64,000 bases of DNA, from the NCBI RefSeq assembly GCF_021391495.1, contig NZ_CP090063.1, positions 8,060,001 through 8,124,000 of the forward strand, given 5' to 3'. The notes under the pieces were generated by a model. The model saw nothing but the letters and a program-made list of their open reading frames with translations. It was not told the DNA's origin and did no database searches. The stretch comes from Amycolatopsis acidiphila (GTDB taxonomy: Bacteria; Actinomycetota; Actinomycetes; Mycobacteriales; Pseudonocardiaceae). Both the position numbers and the translations under genes were made by a program. This document shows positions 16,763 to 25,214 of the stretch, piece after piece; positions within the stretch are counted from its first letter, which is position 1; each line of letters begins with the position of its first letter.

Positions 16763-17140
16763 TCATGCCCGGAAGACCGCGCAGCCGACGGCCACGTAGG
16801 ACTTCTGGGGCGCACGCCAGGCCACCTCTGCCCACCGGTTGTCGGTGAGCTGCTTGCCGTCCGACCCGACGCAGGTGTAGACCCCGCCGGTCGCGTACGG
16901 CCCGCACGGCACGTCCGTCGCCGAGACGCACGTCGTGTAGTTGGTGCAGCTCAGGGTGGCGAGCAGGGTCGAACCGACGTCGGCGCCGGCCCGCACGTTG
17001 AGCTTGCAGTCGTTCTGCGGCGAGGCGTGCACCAGCGCCTGTTCCGGTTCCGCCGCGCTCGCCGCGTGCGGCAGGACCACCATCGCACCCGCGACGCTCG
17101 CCCCGACGACGAGCAGCTTGGCGGGTGACCACGTTCTCAA
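16763..17140 (-). CDS. Small secreted cysteine-containing protein, SH3-like
   Basis: Exported protein of 125 residues. A signal peptide (KLLVVGASVAGAMVVLPHAA, cleavage near ASAAE) leads a mature part of about 95 residues with six cysteines. A bacterial SH3-like pattern is visible: CKLNVRAGADVGSTLLATL, then DNRWAEVAW and KSYVAVGC, resembling wall-binding SH3b domains. Function is not established. The start is TTG 17140 because GGAGG lies 8 nt upstream and no ATG or GTG precedes the signal peptide in frame. It faces the GlsB-type gene across a hairpin. Confidence 0.75.
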   Translation of the reverse strand: MRTWSPAKLLVVGASVAGAMVVLPHAASAAEPEQALVHASPQNDCKLNVRAGADVGSTLLATLSCTNYTTCVSATDVPCGPYATGGVYTCVGSDGKQLTDNRWAEVAWRAPQKSYVAVGCAVFRA

Positions 17141-17198
17141 GACAACAACCTCCAGAGCACAGAGTTACAACTGGCAACGGAGAGTATCGGGAGTGGCG

Positions 17199-19067
17199 CT
17201 AGCAGATGACTGCCGCCCTCGGCGCATACGTCACGGCGCGGCTGTCTCGGCGGACCTCGGCGCCTGAGGCCAGGTCGTAGAGCACGCGGGTGTCGCTGGT
17301 GCTGAAGCCGACCGAGCCGGGCGAACGTTGGCAGCCCGGAGGGGCCGGCTGGATCGGCGGCGGCGTGAAGTTGGTGCGCGGGCCGGTGCTGCTCTCAACG
17401 CGGTACTTCCGGGTGCCCCAGATCCGGACCGTCACCGTCGAGCCCGACGAGTAGGCCTGGATCGCGACGCCGCTCGCCAGGTTGTCCGTGAACTTCAGGT
17501 CCACGGGCGAACCGTCGTCCCCGATGGCCGTCGCGTCGCGGGCGGGCGGGTAGCGGTCGAGGTAGTAGGGGTGCTCGCTGTGCCCGGCGTCGGCGAGGCC
17601 CGCGAAGTACTCGGCGTTGTACAAGGTCGTCGCGAACTGGGAGACGCCACCGCCCCTGACGACGGGGCCGGTGCCGTCCTCGTTCACCGGCGCGGGCACG
17701 AAGCCCGAGCCGAACGAGCCGGTGCGGGCGAGCAGGCTGAACGTCTCGCCGGGCTTGAGCAGCGCGCCGTTGACCTTCGCCGCCATCGCCTGCACGTTGC
17801 TCGCCGCGGCGCCGGAGAGGCCGCCGGTGCTGAACTCGCCGACAACCTCCTTGACGCCCAGTGCGTTGGCGTCGTCGGTGCTCAGCTTCGGTTTCTGGGT
17901 CTGGTACCGGACCGGCACCTCGCGGCCGTCGGCCTTGACGAAGATCGTCATGAGCGGTTTGAGCGTGTCGGTCCAGTCGATCCGGCGCGCGTCCTCCGAC
18001 GGCTGGACCACCGGTGCCCCACCGGCGAACACGATCTGCGCGTCCTTGCCCGGCTTTTCCGTCATGCTCAGCTGTGGCTGCAGGTTCTGTTGCAGCTTCG
18101 CGGGATCCACCCGGACGTCGAGCCCGCCGTCGGCACGCGCGACGAACCGCATCGCGGCGGAGATGGCGATGGGCTGGAGGACCCCGTCCGCACCGTCGCC
18201 GTGGACCACCACGGGCTTGGCCACCGCGGGACGCACGATGGTGTCCAGTGCCGCGTGCACGCCGGCGGAGGTGGCTTTGACGGGGGTGAGGTCGACCGGC
18301 AGCCGCACCCCGCTCTTGTCGAGCCAGCGCGCCTTCACGATGCTCGCGGCGCCGGGCACGTCCGTGAGCGTCTGACCGGCGCGCGGCTCGATCGCGAACG
18401 CGCTCACGCCACCGTCGTTCCCTTGTGCGGGGCGGAAACCGATGCTGCCCTCGGTCGGCGGGTGGTCGAGCTGGTCGCTCGCGAGCCTGCCGACGGACCG
18501 GCTCAGCGAGTCCGGGTCCACCGTGGTCACGACCTCGACGTCGCGCTTGGTGAAGAACGAGCGGATCCGGGCGAGCGGGTCGAGCGGCTGGTGCCCGGCC
18601 TGCGCAAGGGTGGACGGCCAGTCCAGCCCCAGCCCGGAGTGCACGGGGTCGAGGCTCGTCCGCACGTCGCCGGCGACGACCGGAACCGGCTCGGTCAGCC
18701 GGGGCTCCAGCTCGCGCCGGAGCTTCGCCTCGGCGTCGGCGCGGCTCAGCCCGCCGACCTCGACCCCGGCGACGACCACGCCACGCGGCACCTCGCCGGC
18801 GCTGAGCAGGAGATCCACCGCGTAGAGCACGACGCCGACGATGAGCACGCCGCCGGTGACCATGAGCACGCGGGCGAGAAAGCGCTTTCCGGCAGACCGT
18901 GGCGCGAAGACTTTCCGGTCGCCCTGCAGCAGTTCCTCGACCAGCGCGTCCTCGTGCGCGTCGAGCGGTTCCTCGGCCAGGAACTCGGGCGATGTCTGCG
19001 GGCCGATGATCCGCTCTGTCGGCTGATCGTCGAAGTCCCAGTCCGGCCAGTAGTGCTCCTCGCGCAC
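17199..19067 (-). CDS. VanW-family protein with peptidoglycan-binding-like domain
   Basis: Membrane-anchored extracytoplasmic protein of 622 residues. A cytoplasmic acidic start (about 1-60) precedes one helix at about 64-88 (RVLMVTGGVLIVGVVLYAVD). An outside part follows with YoaR-like beta-strand repeats (VAGVEVGGLSRADAEAKL) and a VanW domain near the end: LLKPGETFSLLARTG, then GGGVSQFATTLYNAEYFAGL and DRYPPARDATA. VanW was first seen in glycopeptide-resistance clusters, but its activity is unknown. GTG 19067 has GGGAGGGG upstream. The GroES-like gene lies 18 nt upstream on the same strand, so the two may be co-transcribed. Confidence 0.92.
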   Translation of the reverse strand: MREEHYWPDWDFDDQPTERIIGPQTSPEFLAEEPLDAHEDALVEELLQGDRKVFAPRSAGKRFLARVLMVTGGVLIVGVVLYAVDLLLSAGEVPRGVVVAGVEVGGLSRADAEAKLRRELEPRLTEPVPVVAGDVRTSLDPVHSGLGLDWPSTLAQAGHQPLDPLARIRSFFTKRDVEVVTTVDPDSLSRSVGRLASDQLDHPPTEGSIGFRPAQGNDGGVSAFAIEPRAGQTLTDVPGAASIVKARWLDKSGVRLPVDLTPVKATSAGVHAALDTIVRPAVAKPVVVHGDGADGVLQPIAISAAMRFVARADGGLDVRVDPAKLQQNLQPQLSMTEKPGKDAQIVFAGGAPVVQPSEDARRIDWTDTLKPLMTIFVKADGREVPVRYQTQKPKLSTDDANALGVKEVVGEFSTGGLSGAAASNVQAMAAKVNGALLKPGETFSLLARTGSFGSGFVPAPVNEDGTGPVVRGGGVSQFATTLYNAEYFAGLADAGHSEHPYYLDRYPPARDATAIGDDGSPVDLKFTDNLASGVAIQAYSSGSTVTVRIWGTRKYRVESSTGPRTNFTPPPIQPAPPGCQRSPGSVGFSTSDTRVLYDLASGAEVRRDSRAVTYAPRAAVIC

Positions 19068-19085
19068 CGCGCCCCTCCCGGCGAG

Positions 19086-19430
19086 CTACAAGTACAGCCC
19101 CGTTCCGTGCTCCGTGCGTTCCGTCGCGACCGCGTGGATGTCGCGCTCCCGCATCACCAGGAGCGCCTCGCCCTGGACCTCGACCTCCAGCTGGTCCTCG
19201 GGGTTGAACAGCACCCGGTCGGAGACCTTCACGTTCCGTACGTTACTGCCCACCCCCAGTACATCGCCCCAGGCGAGGCGACGCGCCACCTGGGCCGTCG
19301 CGGGGATCACGATGCCTCCACTGCTGCGGCGCTCGCCCTCGTCGGAGGACAACCGGACCAGTACCCGGTCGTGCAGCATCTGAATCTCTAGTTTCGGGCT
19401 GGGACCCGGCAGACTCGTGGCATCCGACAC
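19086..19430 (-). CDS. GroES-like co-chaperone family protein
   Basis: Small protein of about 114 residues with the GroES beta-barrel: LHDRVLVRLSSDEGERRSSG, GIVIPATAQ (mobile-loop region), GDVLGVGSNVRNVKVSDRVL and DIHAVA. It differs from housekeeping GroES in lacking the DKAQEKP-like start, and no groEL is nearby, so it is a divergent paralogue of unknown partner. The start is uncertain: GTG 19430 (used here), GTG 19448 or ATG 19379 are all in frame and none has a clear ribosome site. It overlaps nothing essential at 19430; the longer form would overlap the upstream gene's end. Confidence 0.8.
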   Translation of the reverse strand: MSDATSLPGPSPKLEIQMLHDRVLVRLSSDEGERRSSGGIVIPATAQVARRLAWGDVLGVGSNVRNVKVSDRVLFNPEDQLEVEVQGEALLVMRERDIHAVATERTEHGTGLYL

Positions 19431-19440
19431 CCGGGTAATG

Positions 19441-20802
19441 CTACGCACCCGCCCCGGCCGCTACCGGCTGACGCCTGTCCTCGAGCGCGAAGTCCTCGCG
19501 CCGGGTGACCCCCTCGCGGACGGGGATCCGTCGCACCGCCGAAAGCAGCCCGGGAGCCGAGACCACCACGTCGACGAACTGCTCGGTCAGCCCGGTCACC
19601 GCATAGGCGCCGTCGTCGCCGGCGATCGTGCGCACGAGTTGCTGGCCTCGCCCGTCGGTGATGGTGACGACCGCCCGGCGCACCGGTTCGCCGTCGACGG
19701 TCCGGACGGTCCCGCGGACCATGGGCTCGAGCCTGCCGAAGTGGCGCGAGTGCGCGGGAAGTGCCGTGGGGCGCGGCATTTCCAGGGCCGGGTCCTCCAC
19801 CGGCGGCTCGGCGACGGCCTCCACGGCTTCGTCGCTCCGGCGCCGCTGCCACAGGGCGTGCCCGGCGATGAGCAGCACACCGACCAGCACCCACGCGCAC
19901 AGCACGAGGACCGGTCGCAGGACCCCTACGCCGTGGAAGTAGAAGACACCGCGGGCGGCTTCGATCAGGTTGCCCATCGGCATGAACGGGTGCAGCGCGC
20001 GGAAGAAGCCGGGCACCAGCTGCACCGGCACCGCGCCACCGCTCGACGGCATCGACAGCAGCACGAACAGGCCCATCGCCACGCCGGGGAAGAACTGTTT
20101 GGCGAGCGGAACGAGCCCGAAGGAGGTCAGCGAGATGCCGAGGCTGAGCAGGAAGGCCAGCGGGATGATCTGCGGGTCGTTCGGGATGACGTGCATCGCC
20201 AGCCCGCCGAGGTAGCCGGCGACGCTCAGGAACGCGGCCCAGCCGACGAGGGTCCACAGCTTGGCGCGACGGGTCATGGTGACCGCACGCAGCAGCATCA
20301 TCACCACGATGTAGCTCGGGATGTTCCACACCAGCACCAGGTAGAACATGCCGGTGCCCATCGGGTCGCCGCTCGCGGTCGGGGCGAGCTCGACGGTCGC
20401 GAGCGTGCCGCCGCCCTGCGCGGCGATCGGCGTGAACGTCTGGGTCAGGATCGACTCGAGCATGTAGCCGTCGGCCTTGGCGACGTACAGGGTCGGGTGC
20501 GCCGGGTCGGCGGAGAACCCGGCGGTGGCGTCGCGGTCGAGCACCGACTGGCGGGCGGCGTCAGCGGTCGGCGCCGACACGACGTCGAACGCGCCCGGGC
20601 TGGCCTTGCCCAGCGCGGACTCGATCTTCGTGGCGGCGGCCGGGTCGGCGACGGCGACCTTGACGTGGTGCGGCGTCGGCTGGTGGAACGCGAGCAGGTA
20701 GCAGACCAGGAACCCGCAGAAGAAGAACACTGGGAACCAGAGGCTCTCGGCCAGGGTGCGTACGAGTGACTGCTTCGGTTCCGTATCCGCTTGTTCCGCC
20801 AT
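19441..20802 (-). CDS. ABC-2/YhgE-like membrane protein with C-terminal carboxypeptidase-regulatory-like domain
   Basis: Membrane protein of 453 residues. One helix near the N-terminus (about 19-38) is followed by an extracytoplasmic part of about 100 residues, five to six further helices (about 150-320), and a C-terminal domain of about 90 residues. That domain resembles a carboxypeptidase regulatory-like Ig fold: RGTVRTVDGEPVRRAVVTIT then GDDGAYAVTGL. The membrane layout resembles the ABC-2 permease/YhgE-Pip group, but no ATPase gene adjoins. The start is ATG 20802: TACGGT lies 7 nt upstream with no Shine-Dalgarno sequence, suggesting a leaderless message. It is divergent from a TetR gene, with a perfect palindrome between them, so repression by that regulator is likely. 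Substrate unknown. Confidence 0.75.
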   Translation of the reverse strand: MAEQADTEPKQSLVRTLAESLWFPVFFFCGFLVCYLLAFHQPTPHHVKVAVADPAAATKIESALGKASPGAFDVVSAPTADAARQSVLDRDATAGFSADPAHPTLYVAKADGYMLESILTQTFTPIAAQGGGTLATVELAPTASGDPMGTGMFYLVLVWNIPSYIVVMMLLRAVTMTRRAKLWTLVGWAAFLSVAGYLGGLAMHVIPNDPQIIPLAFLLSLGISLTSFGLVPLAKQFFPGVAMGLFVLLSMPSSGGAVPVQLVPGFFRALHPFMPMGNLIEAARGVFYFHGVGVLRPVLVLCAWVLVGVLLIAGHALWQRRRSDEAVEAVAEPPVEDPALEMPRPTALPAHSRHFGRLEPMVRGTVRTVDGEPVRRAVVTITDGRGQQLVRTIAGDDGAYAVTGLTEQFVDVVVSAPGLLSAVRRIPVREGVTRREDFALEDRRQPVAAGAGA

Positions 20803-20819
20803 GGGTACCACCGTACCAC

Positions 20820-20840
20820 TTTTTGCATTATCTGCAAAAA
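20820..20840. promoter_or_regulatory. Palindromic operator between TetR and membrane-protein genes
   Basis: Perfect 8-bp arms TTTTTGCA and TGCAAAAA surround a 5-nt centre. A further TGCATTA follows at 20841. The site lies just upstream of the -10 hexamers of both divergent leaderless genes, the right position for TetR autorepression and control of the membrane protein. Confidence 0.7.
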
Positions 20841-20858
20841 TGCATTAGTGTAAGAAGG

Positions 20859-21452
20859 GTGACAGAACCGGGACTCCGTGCGCGGAAGAAGGAAGCGACA
20901 CGAGAGGCGCTGCGGCACGCGGCGATCACGCTCTATCGCGAGCACGGGCCGCAGGCTGTCACCGTCGAGGACATCTGCGCGAAGGCCGACGTCTCGCCCA
21001 GGACCTTCTTCAACTACTTCGAGACCAAGGACGAGGCGGTGCTCTCGCTCGACGTCAGCGCGCCGATCGTGCGGCAGCGGATCGTCGACCGGCCTGCGGA
21101 CGAGAGCCCGCTCACCGCGCTGCGGGCCGTGTTCGCGGAGCGGTTCGCGCAGGTGACCGGCAGCGAGACGTTCCGCGAGCGCACGCTGCTGCTGCGCGAA
21201 CACCCCGAACTGGTGCCCCGGCTGACGCACACGAACAAGGCCTTCGAGGAGGCCGTCGTCCAGGGTGTCGCCGAGCGCGTCGCGCTGCCGCCGGAGGACG
21301 TCTACGTGCGCACCACGGCGGCCGCCGGGTTCGGCGCCAACCGGGCGGCGCTGATGTGCTGGCAGCCCGACGAGGGACCCGACCTGGTGACACTGCTGCA
21401 CCAGGCGATGGACGTCCTCGAGCGGGGTTTTACGCCGTCCCGGCCAGGATGA
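20859..21452 (+). CDS. TetR-family transcriptional regulator
   Basis: Repressor of 197 residues. The N-terminal helix-turn-helix runs from about residue 10 to 55: ATREALRHAAITLYREHG, VTVEDICAKADVSPRTFFNY and FETKDEAVL. The C-terminal ligand domain is of the type found in regulators of export systems. GTG 20859 fits: TAGTGT is 7 nt upstream (leaderless) and the protein begins just before the DNA-binding domain. It is divergent from the ABC-2-like gene, which is its probable target through the palindrome at 20820-20840. Its 3' end overlaps the convergent thioredoxin-NHL gene by 23 nt. Confidence 0.93.
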   Translation: MTEPGLRARKKEATREALRHAAITLYREHGPQAVTVEDICAKADVSPRTFFNYFETKDEAVLSLDVSAPIVRQRIVDRPADESPLTALRAVFAERFAQVTGSETFRERTLLLREHPELVPRLTHTNKAFEEAVVQGVAERVALPPEDVYVRTTAAAGFGANRAALMCWQPDEGPDLVTLLHQAMDVLERGFTPSRPG

Positions 21453-23277
21453 GCTGGAGGCTGCCCGGCCCGCCGTCCTCGAACCGGATCGGCACACCCC
21501 AGTCCTGGCGCGTCACGCGGCAGACCGGGTGCTCGGCGTCGGAGTCGCAGCTCGCCGCCTGCGCGACGACCTGCAGCACACCCTCGCGGTGGCCTTCGGC
21601 CAGCGTGATCCGGCGGGTCAGCTCGGTGCCCGTGCCCCCGCCGTCGACGAGCAGCTCGGGCGGCGACGCACTGACCTCCAGCCGGGTCGACGGGCCGAAC
21701 CTGTCGTCGAGCTTCTCGCCGGGCGGCGGCGTGAACACGACGGACAGCTCCACCTCGCCCGGCGCGAGCACGCTCGGCGGGCGGCGCACCGCGTGCGCGT
21801 CCCCGGCGTGCTGGGTGCCGTCGGCCGAAAGCGAGAGCGTGCGCAGCTGGTGTGCGGCCGACTCGACGACGAGCAGGGCGTCCTCGGTGACGAGCAGTCC
21901 GGACGGCTCGGCCAGGCCGTTCGCGAGCGTGGCCACCTCGCGGCTTTCCGGGTCGTAGCGGCGGATCGCGCCGTTGTAGGTATCGGCGACGGCGATCGTC
22001 CCGTCGGGCAGGGCCGCGACGCCCAGCGGGTGCTGCAGCAGCGCGTCGTCGGCGTCCCCGTCGCGGTGCCCGAAGGAGAACAGGTCCGTGCCGACAGCGG
22101 TGTGCACCTCGCCGTCCTCGATCCACCGCAGCGCGGAGGTCTCGGCGTCGGCCAGCCAGAGCCGGTTCCCCTGCACGGCGAGACCCGAGGTCTGCGCGAA
22201 GAACGCCTCGGCGAGCGCGCCGTCACGAAGGCCCTCGACCGTGGTGCCCGCGTAACGGGAGATGGTGCCCTTGACGGGGTCGAACAGGTCCAGCGTGTGG
22301 TTGCCCGCCATCGCGACCACGACACCGCCGGCCGGCTCCCACCACGCGACGTCCCAGGGACTGGTGAGGTCGATCTCGCGGGCCGGGCCGTCGGTCTCGC
22401 CGTTGCGCCACTGGTTGCCGGTACCGGCCACAGTGGACACTTCGCCGTTGATGAGGTTGATGCCGCGCAACAGATGTCCGGCCGTGTCCGCGACGAGCAG
22501 GTGGTAACCGACCTGCTCCGCGACCGCTGCGGGCAGCAGCGTCAGGCCAGAGGGCTCGGCGAAGGTGGCGATGTCGAACGCGCCGTCGGCCGCGCCACGC
22601 CCGCCGCTGCCGAAGCGCCGGACGACGGTCTCCCCGTCGGAGGCGAACTCGACGACGGAGTGGTGTGCGGTGTCGGCGACGAGGATGCGGCCCTCGGCGG
22701 TCGCGACTGCCTTGCTCGGGAACGCCAGTTCCGCCTGCTGCTCCTCGGCCGGCACGTACAGGCTGCCGCCGCGGCGGAGTGTGCCCTTCGCCTCGTGCTC
22801 GGCCACCAGCTCGCCGATCACCCGGCGCAACCCCTCGGCGTGCCCCTCACCGGCGGCGACGTGCACGACGTAGCCCGCCGGGTCGACGAGCACCAGCGTC
22901 GGCCACGCCTTCACCGCGTACTGCGACCACGTCCGCATGTCCGGGTCGTTGAGCACCGGGTGGTGCACCGCGTACCGGCGGACGGCCGCCTCGATCGCCG
23001 CGGCCTCGCCCTCGTGCAGGAACTTCGGTGAGTGCACCCCGATCGTCACCAGGACGTCGGCGAACTCCTCCTCCAGCGGCCGCAGCTCGTCGAGCACGTG
23101 CAGGCAGTTGATGCAGCCCGAGGTCCAGAAGTCGAGGAGCACGATCTTGCCGCGCAACTCCGCCAGCCGCACCTGCTTGCCGCCGGTGTTGAGCCACACG
23201 TCACCTGACAGCTCGGGCGCGCGCACGCGGGCCTGGCGTTGCACAGAGTTCACATCCAGGAGCAACGAGGCGTTCAC
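21430..23277 (-). CDS. Thioredoxin-like domain fused to NHL-repeat beta-propeller
   Basis: Protein of 615 residues resembling NHLRC2-type proteins. The N-terminal part (about 20-170) is thioredoxin-like with an active-site CINC at 55-58 (DFWTSGCINCLHVLDEL) and a cis-Pro-like KAWPTLVLVD. The rest forms NHL repeats: GRILVADTAHHSVVEF, HLLVADTAGHLLRGIN, GTIAVADTYNGAIRRYDPES, and a C-terminal beta domain. No signal peptide is seen, so it is probably cytoplasmic. GTG 23277 is used because upstream codons look non-coding, but no ribosome site supports it. Partner and substrate are unknown. Confidence 0.9.
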   Translation of the reverse strand: MNASLLLDVNSVQRQARVRAPELSGDVWLNTGGKQVRLAELRGKIVLLDFWTSGCINCLHVLDELRPLEEEFADVLVTIGVHSPKFLHEGEAAAIEAAVRRYAVHHPVLNDPDMRTWSQYAVKAWPTLVLVDPAGYVVHVAAGEGHAEGLRRVIGELVAEHEAKGTLRRGGSLYVPAEEQQAELAFPSKAVATAEGRILVADTAHHSVVEFASDGETVVRRFGSGGRGAADGAFDIATFAEPSGLTLLPAAVAEQVGYHLLVADTAGHLLRGINLINGEVSTVAGTGNQWRNGETDGPAREIDLTSPWDVAWWEPAGGVVVAMAGNHTLDLFDPVKGTISRYAGTTVEGLRDGALAEAFFAQTSGLAVQGNRLWLADAETSALRWIEDGEVHTAVGTDLFSFGHRDGDADDALLQHPLGVAALPDGTIAVADTYNGAIRRYDPESREVATLANGLAEPSGLLVTEDALLVVESAAHQLRTLSLSADGTQHAGDAHAVRRPPSVLAPGEVELSVVFTPPPGEKLDDRFGPSTRLEVSASPPELLVDGGGTGTELTRRITLAEGHREGVLQVVAQAASCDSDAEHPVCRVTRQDWGVPIRFEDGGPGSLQLILAGTA

Positions 23278-23338
23278 GGCGGGTTGTTCCCGGTGACGGG
23301 CATGTGGAACTTCACAGCGTTCGTGCCACGCTGACGAC

Positions 23339-23495
23339 GTGAGACTGGTCTTCGTGCACGGCGCGCTGGTCCGCGACGGGGCGTGGTGGTGGAGACGGTG
23401 ACTTGCACGACGCCGCCGCGGCGGGGGCGACGGCACGGCTGACCGAGCAGTCGGAGGTGGTGTTCAGCCAATCTCCGCGGTCGATCGGGTGGCGT
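23339..23495 (+). pseudogene. Relic of an alpha/beta-hydrolase gene (internal and C-terminal deletions)
   Basis: GTG 23339 opens RLVFVHGALVRDGAWWW, the usual beginning of an alpha/beta-hydrolase with its oxyanion HG motif, then stops at 23399-23401. In the next frame from 23400 the DNA encodes DLHDAAAAGATARLTEQSEV followed by VFSQSPRSIGWR, which resembles a stretch much nearer the C-terminus of such enzymes. The catalytic Ser region (GHS-type) and everything after the tryptophan are absent. This fits one internal deletion joining two distant parts out of frame, plus loss of the end. It sits in the otherwise empty gap before fxsA. Confidence 0.6.
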
Positions 23496-23538
23496 CCGCC
23501 GCCGGGAGCAAACCGGGCACGCTGCGCGTTGAAGGGGT

Positions 23539-23968
23539 ATGGCTGCTTTGTTCCTGCTCTACGTGGTTGCCGAGGTGGCCGCCGTCTGGGCGGTGGGCTC
23601 GGCCGTGGGCGTGCTCGGCACGCTCGGGTTGCTGCTGGCCGGCGCCCTGCTCGGCTCCTGGCTCGCGCGCCGGGAAGGCGCCCGTGCCGGTCGCGCCTTC
23701 ATGGCCGCCGCCCGGGCGGGACGGTCGCCGCAGGCCGAGGTCACCGACGGGATGCTCGTCGGCCTCGGCGGCCTGCTGATCCTGGTGCCCGGGTTCCTCA
23801 GCGGACCTCGCCGGGCTGCTGCTGCTCCTGCCGCCGTCCCGCGGTGTACTGCGCCGCGCGTGGTTGCGTCGCGCCGAGAAGCGGATGACCGCGAGCGATC
23901 GCGTGATCGTGGTCGACAGCGAGGTCGTGCCGGACGACCGCGCGCATCCGGTCATCGAGGGGCGCTAG
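23539..23968 (+). pseudogene. fxsA: FxsA-family membrane protein, frameshifted
   Basis: FxsA is a small cytoplasmic-membrane protein that in E. coli alleviates phage-T7 exclusion by F. The first 88 codons read normally: LLYVVAEVAAVWAVGSAVGV, LLLAGALLGSWLARREG and TDGMLVGLGGLLILVPGFLS. Then the frame goes wrong. Removing one G in AGCGGACC near 23803 restores SDLAGLLLLLPPSRGVLRRA, then WLRRAEKRM and a tail ending IEGR at TAG 23966-23968, a normal FxsA ending. As read, the frame continues with an Arg-rich nonsense tail to 23982. It may be a sequencing error or a recent mutation. The restored gene overlaps the convergent SCP2-like gene by 17 nt. Confidence 0.8.
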
Positions 23969-24515
23969 GAATGTCGAAGTAGCCGGACAGCCGCACCGCC
24001 GGGGCGTACTCGCCCTTCACGCGCACCCGGCCGGTCACGAACATCGTCGCGACCGCCGCGTTGCCGGTCGCCACGCGGAAGAAGTCGTCCGCCGCCATGG
24101 TGATCGTGGTGTCCGGCTCGCGGCCGAGGTCCGCCCCCGACACGCACATCCCGTCCTCGATCACCGTCTGGAACCGGTCGTAACCGCCGTCCCCGTCGCC
24201 GCCGGAGAACCGCCAGTTCACGACGACGGACGAGTACCTTGCCTTTTCCGGCAGGAAATGGTCCGTCATCCGCCGGAAGATCTCCTCCAGGAACACCCGC
24301 CGCAGCTCCGGATGCTCCGCCACCGCGTGCAGCTGCTCCTTCGACGCCCGGCCCACCACGTCGACCAGCGTCTCCGTCGACATGCCGCGCATCTCCACCC
24401 CGGCTCCCGCCGAGCCGAGCATGTGCAGGGTTTCCAGCAGCCGGATGAACTGCCCGGCGCTCAGCTTCGACAGGTCGAGCCGGCGCGCGAACGCGTCGAT
24501 CACCTCCGAAGACAC
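23952..24515 (-). CDS. SCP2-like sterol/lipid carrier-domain protein
   Basis: Protein of 187 residues. A helical N-terminal half (FARRLDLSKLSAGQFIRLLE and ETLVDVVGRASKEQLHAVA) precedes an SCP2-like C-terminal half: VVVNWRFSGG, FQTVIEDGMCVSGADLG, ITMAADDFFRVATGNAA and FVTGRVRVKGEYAPAVRLSG, the last being characteristic of the SCP2 fold that binds lipids. It probably handles acyl-CoA or lipid. GTG 24515 fits a leaderless start, with TACGAT 7 nt upstream. It is divergent from the TetR gene at 24561 and close to the htdX/fabG4/fadA2 lipid cluster, so the regulator may control it. Confidence 0.8.
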   Translation of the reverse strand: MSSEVIDAFARRLDLSKLSAGQFIRLLETLHMLGSAGAGVEMRGMSTETLVDVVGRASKEQLHAVAEHPELRRVFLEEIFRRMTDHFLPEKARYSSVVVNWRFSGGDGDGGYDRFQTVIEDGMCVSGADLGREPDTTITMAADDFFRVATGNAAVATMFVTGRVRVKGEYAPAVRLSGYFDIPSAPR

Positions 24516-24560
24516 GGGAAGGATCGTACCGGTGCGGAGCCGACGATGTAGCTTCTCACT

Positions 24561-25214
24561 GTGACCGACGACGTGAAACCCCCGCCGCCCCGGTCGCGGC
24601 GCCTGCCCAGAGCCGTCCGCGAACGGCAGATCCTCGACGCCGCCGTCGAGGTGTTCTCCCGGCACGGCTACCACTCGGCGTCGATGGACGAGATCTCCGA
24701 CGTCGCGGGCGTCTCCAAGCCGATGATCTACTCCTACCTCGGCGCCAAGGAAGACCTCTTCGCCAAGTGCATCCGGCGCGAGGCCACTCGTCTGCTGGAG
24801 GCGGTGCGCGAGGGCGTGCGCTCCGAACTGCCGCCGGACATGCAGCTGTGGTACGGCCTGCGCGCGTTCTACCGCTTCGTCGCGGAGTACCGCGACTCGT
24901 GGACGGTGTTGCACCGTCAGGCGCTCACCGTCGGCGGCCAGTTCGCGGGAGAGATAAACCTGTTGCGCAGCAAGGCGATCGACATGGTCGCGGCGCTCGT
25001 GGTCACCGCGGGCACCAAGAAGGGCCTCGGCCAGATCGCCGAGTTCTCCGGGCCCGCGCTGGCCGTTTCCCTCGTCGGCGCCGCCGAATCGCTCGCCGAC
25101 TGGTGGCTGGACCATTCCGACGTGTCCGACGGCGTGCTCGCGTCGTGGTTGATGAACCTGGTGTGGCTGGGGTTCAACGACCTGATCGAGGGTGAGGTCT
25201 GGCAACCGAGCTGA
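24561..25214 (+). CDS. TetR-family transcriptional regulator
   Basis: Repressor of 217 residues. The DNA-binding domain is at about residues 15-65: RAVRERQILDAAVEVFSRHG, SASMDEISDVAGVSKPMIYS and YLGAKEDLFAKC. The rest is a TetR ligand-binding bundle. GTG 24561 is exactly 6 nt after TAGCTT (24549-24554), so a leaderless message is likely. It is divergent from the SCP2-like gene across 45 nt, and its 3' end overlaps the convergent htdX gene by 41 nt. The neighbours suggest control of lipid metabolism, which is inference. Confidence 0.93.
   Translation: MTDDVKPPPPRSRRLPRAVRERQILDAAVEVFSRHGYHSASMDEISDVAGVSKPMIYSYLGAKEDLFAKCIRREATRLLEAVREGVRSELPPDMQLWYGLRAFYRFVAEYRDSWTVLHRQALTVGGQFAGEINLLRSKAIDMVAALVVTAGTKKGLGQIAEFSGPALAVSLVGAAESLADWWLDHSDVSDGVLASWLMNLVWLGFNDLIEGEVWQPS

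Noticed and set aside
19086..19448. Housekeeping groES
   Set aside because: No groEL is adjacent and the canonical GroES start is missing; it looks like a divergent paralogue.
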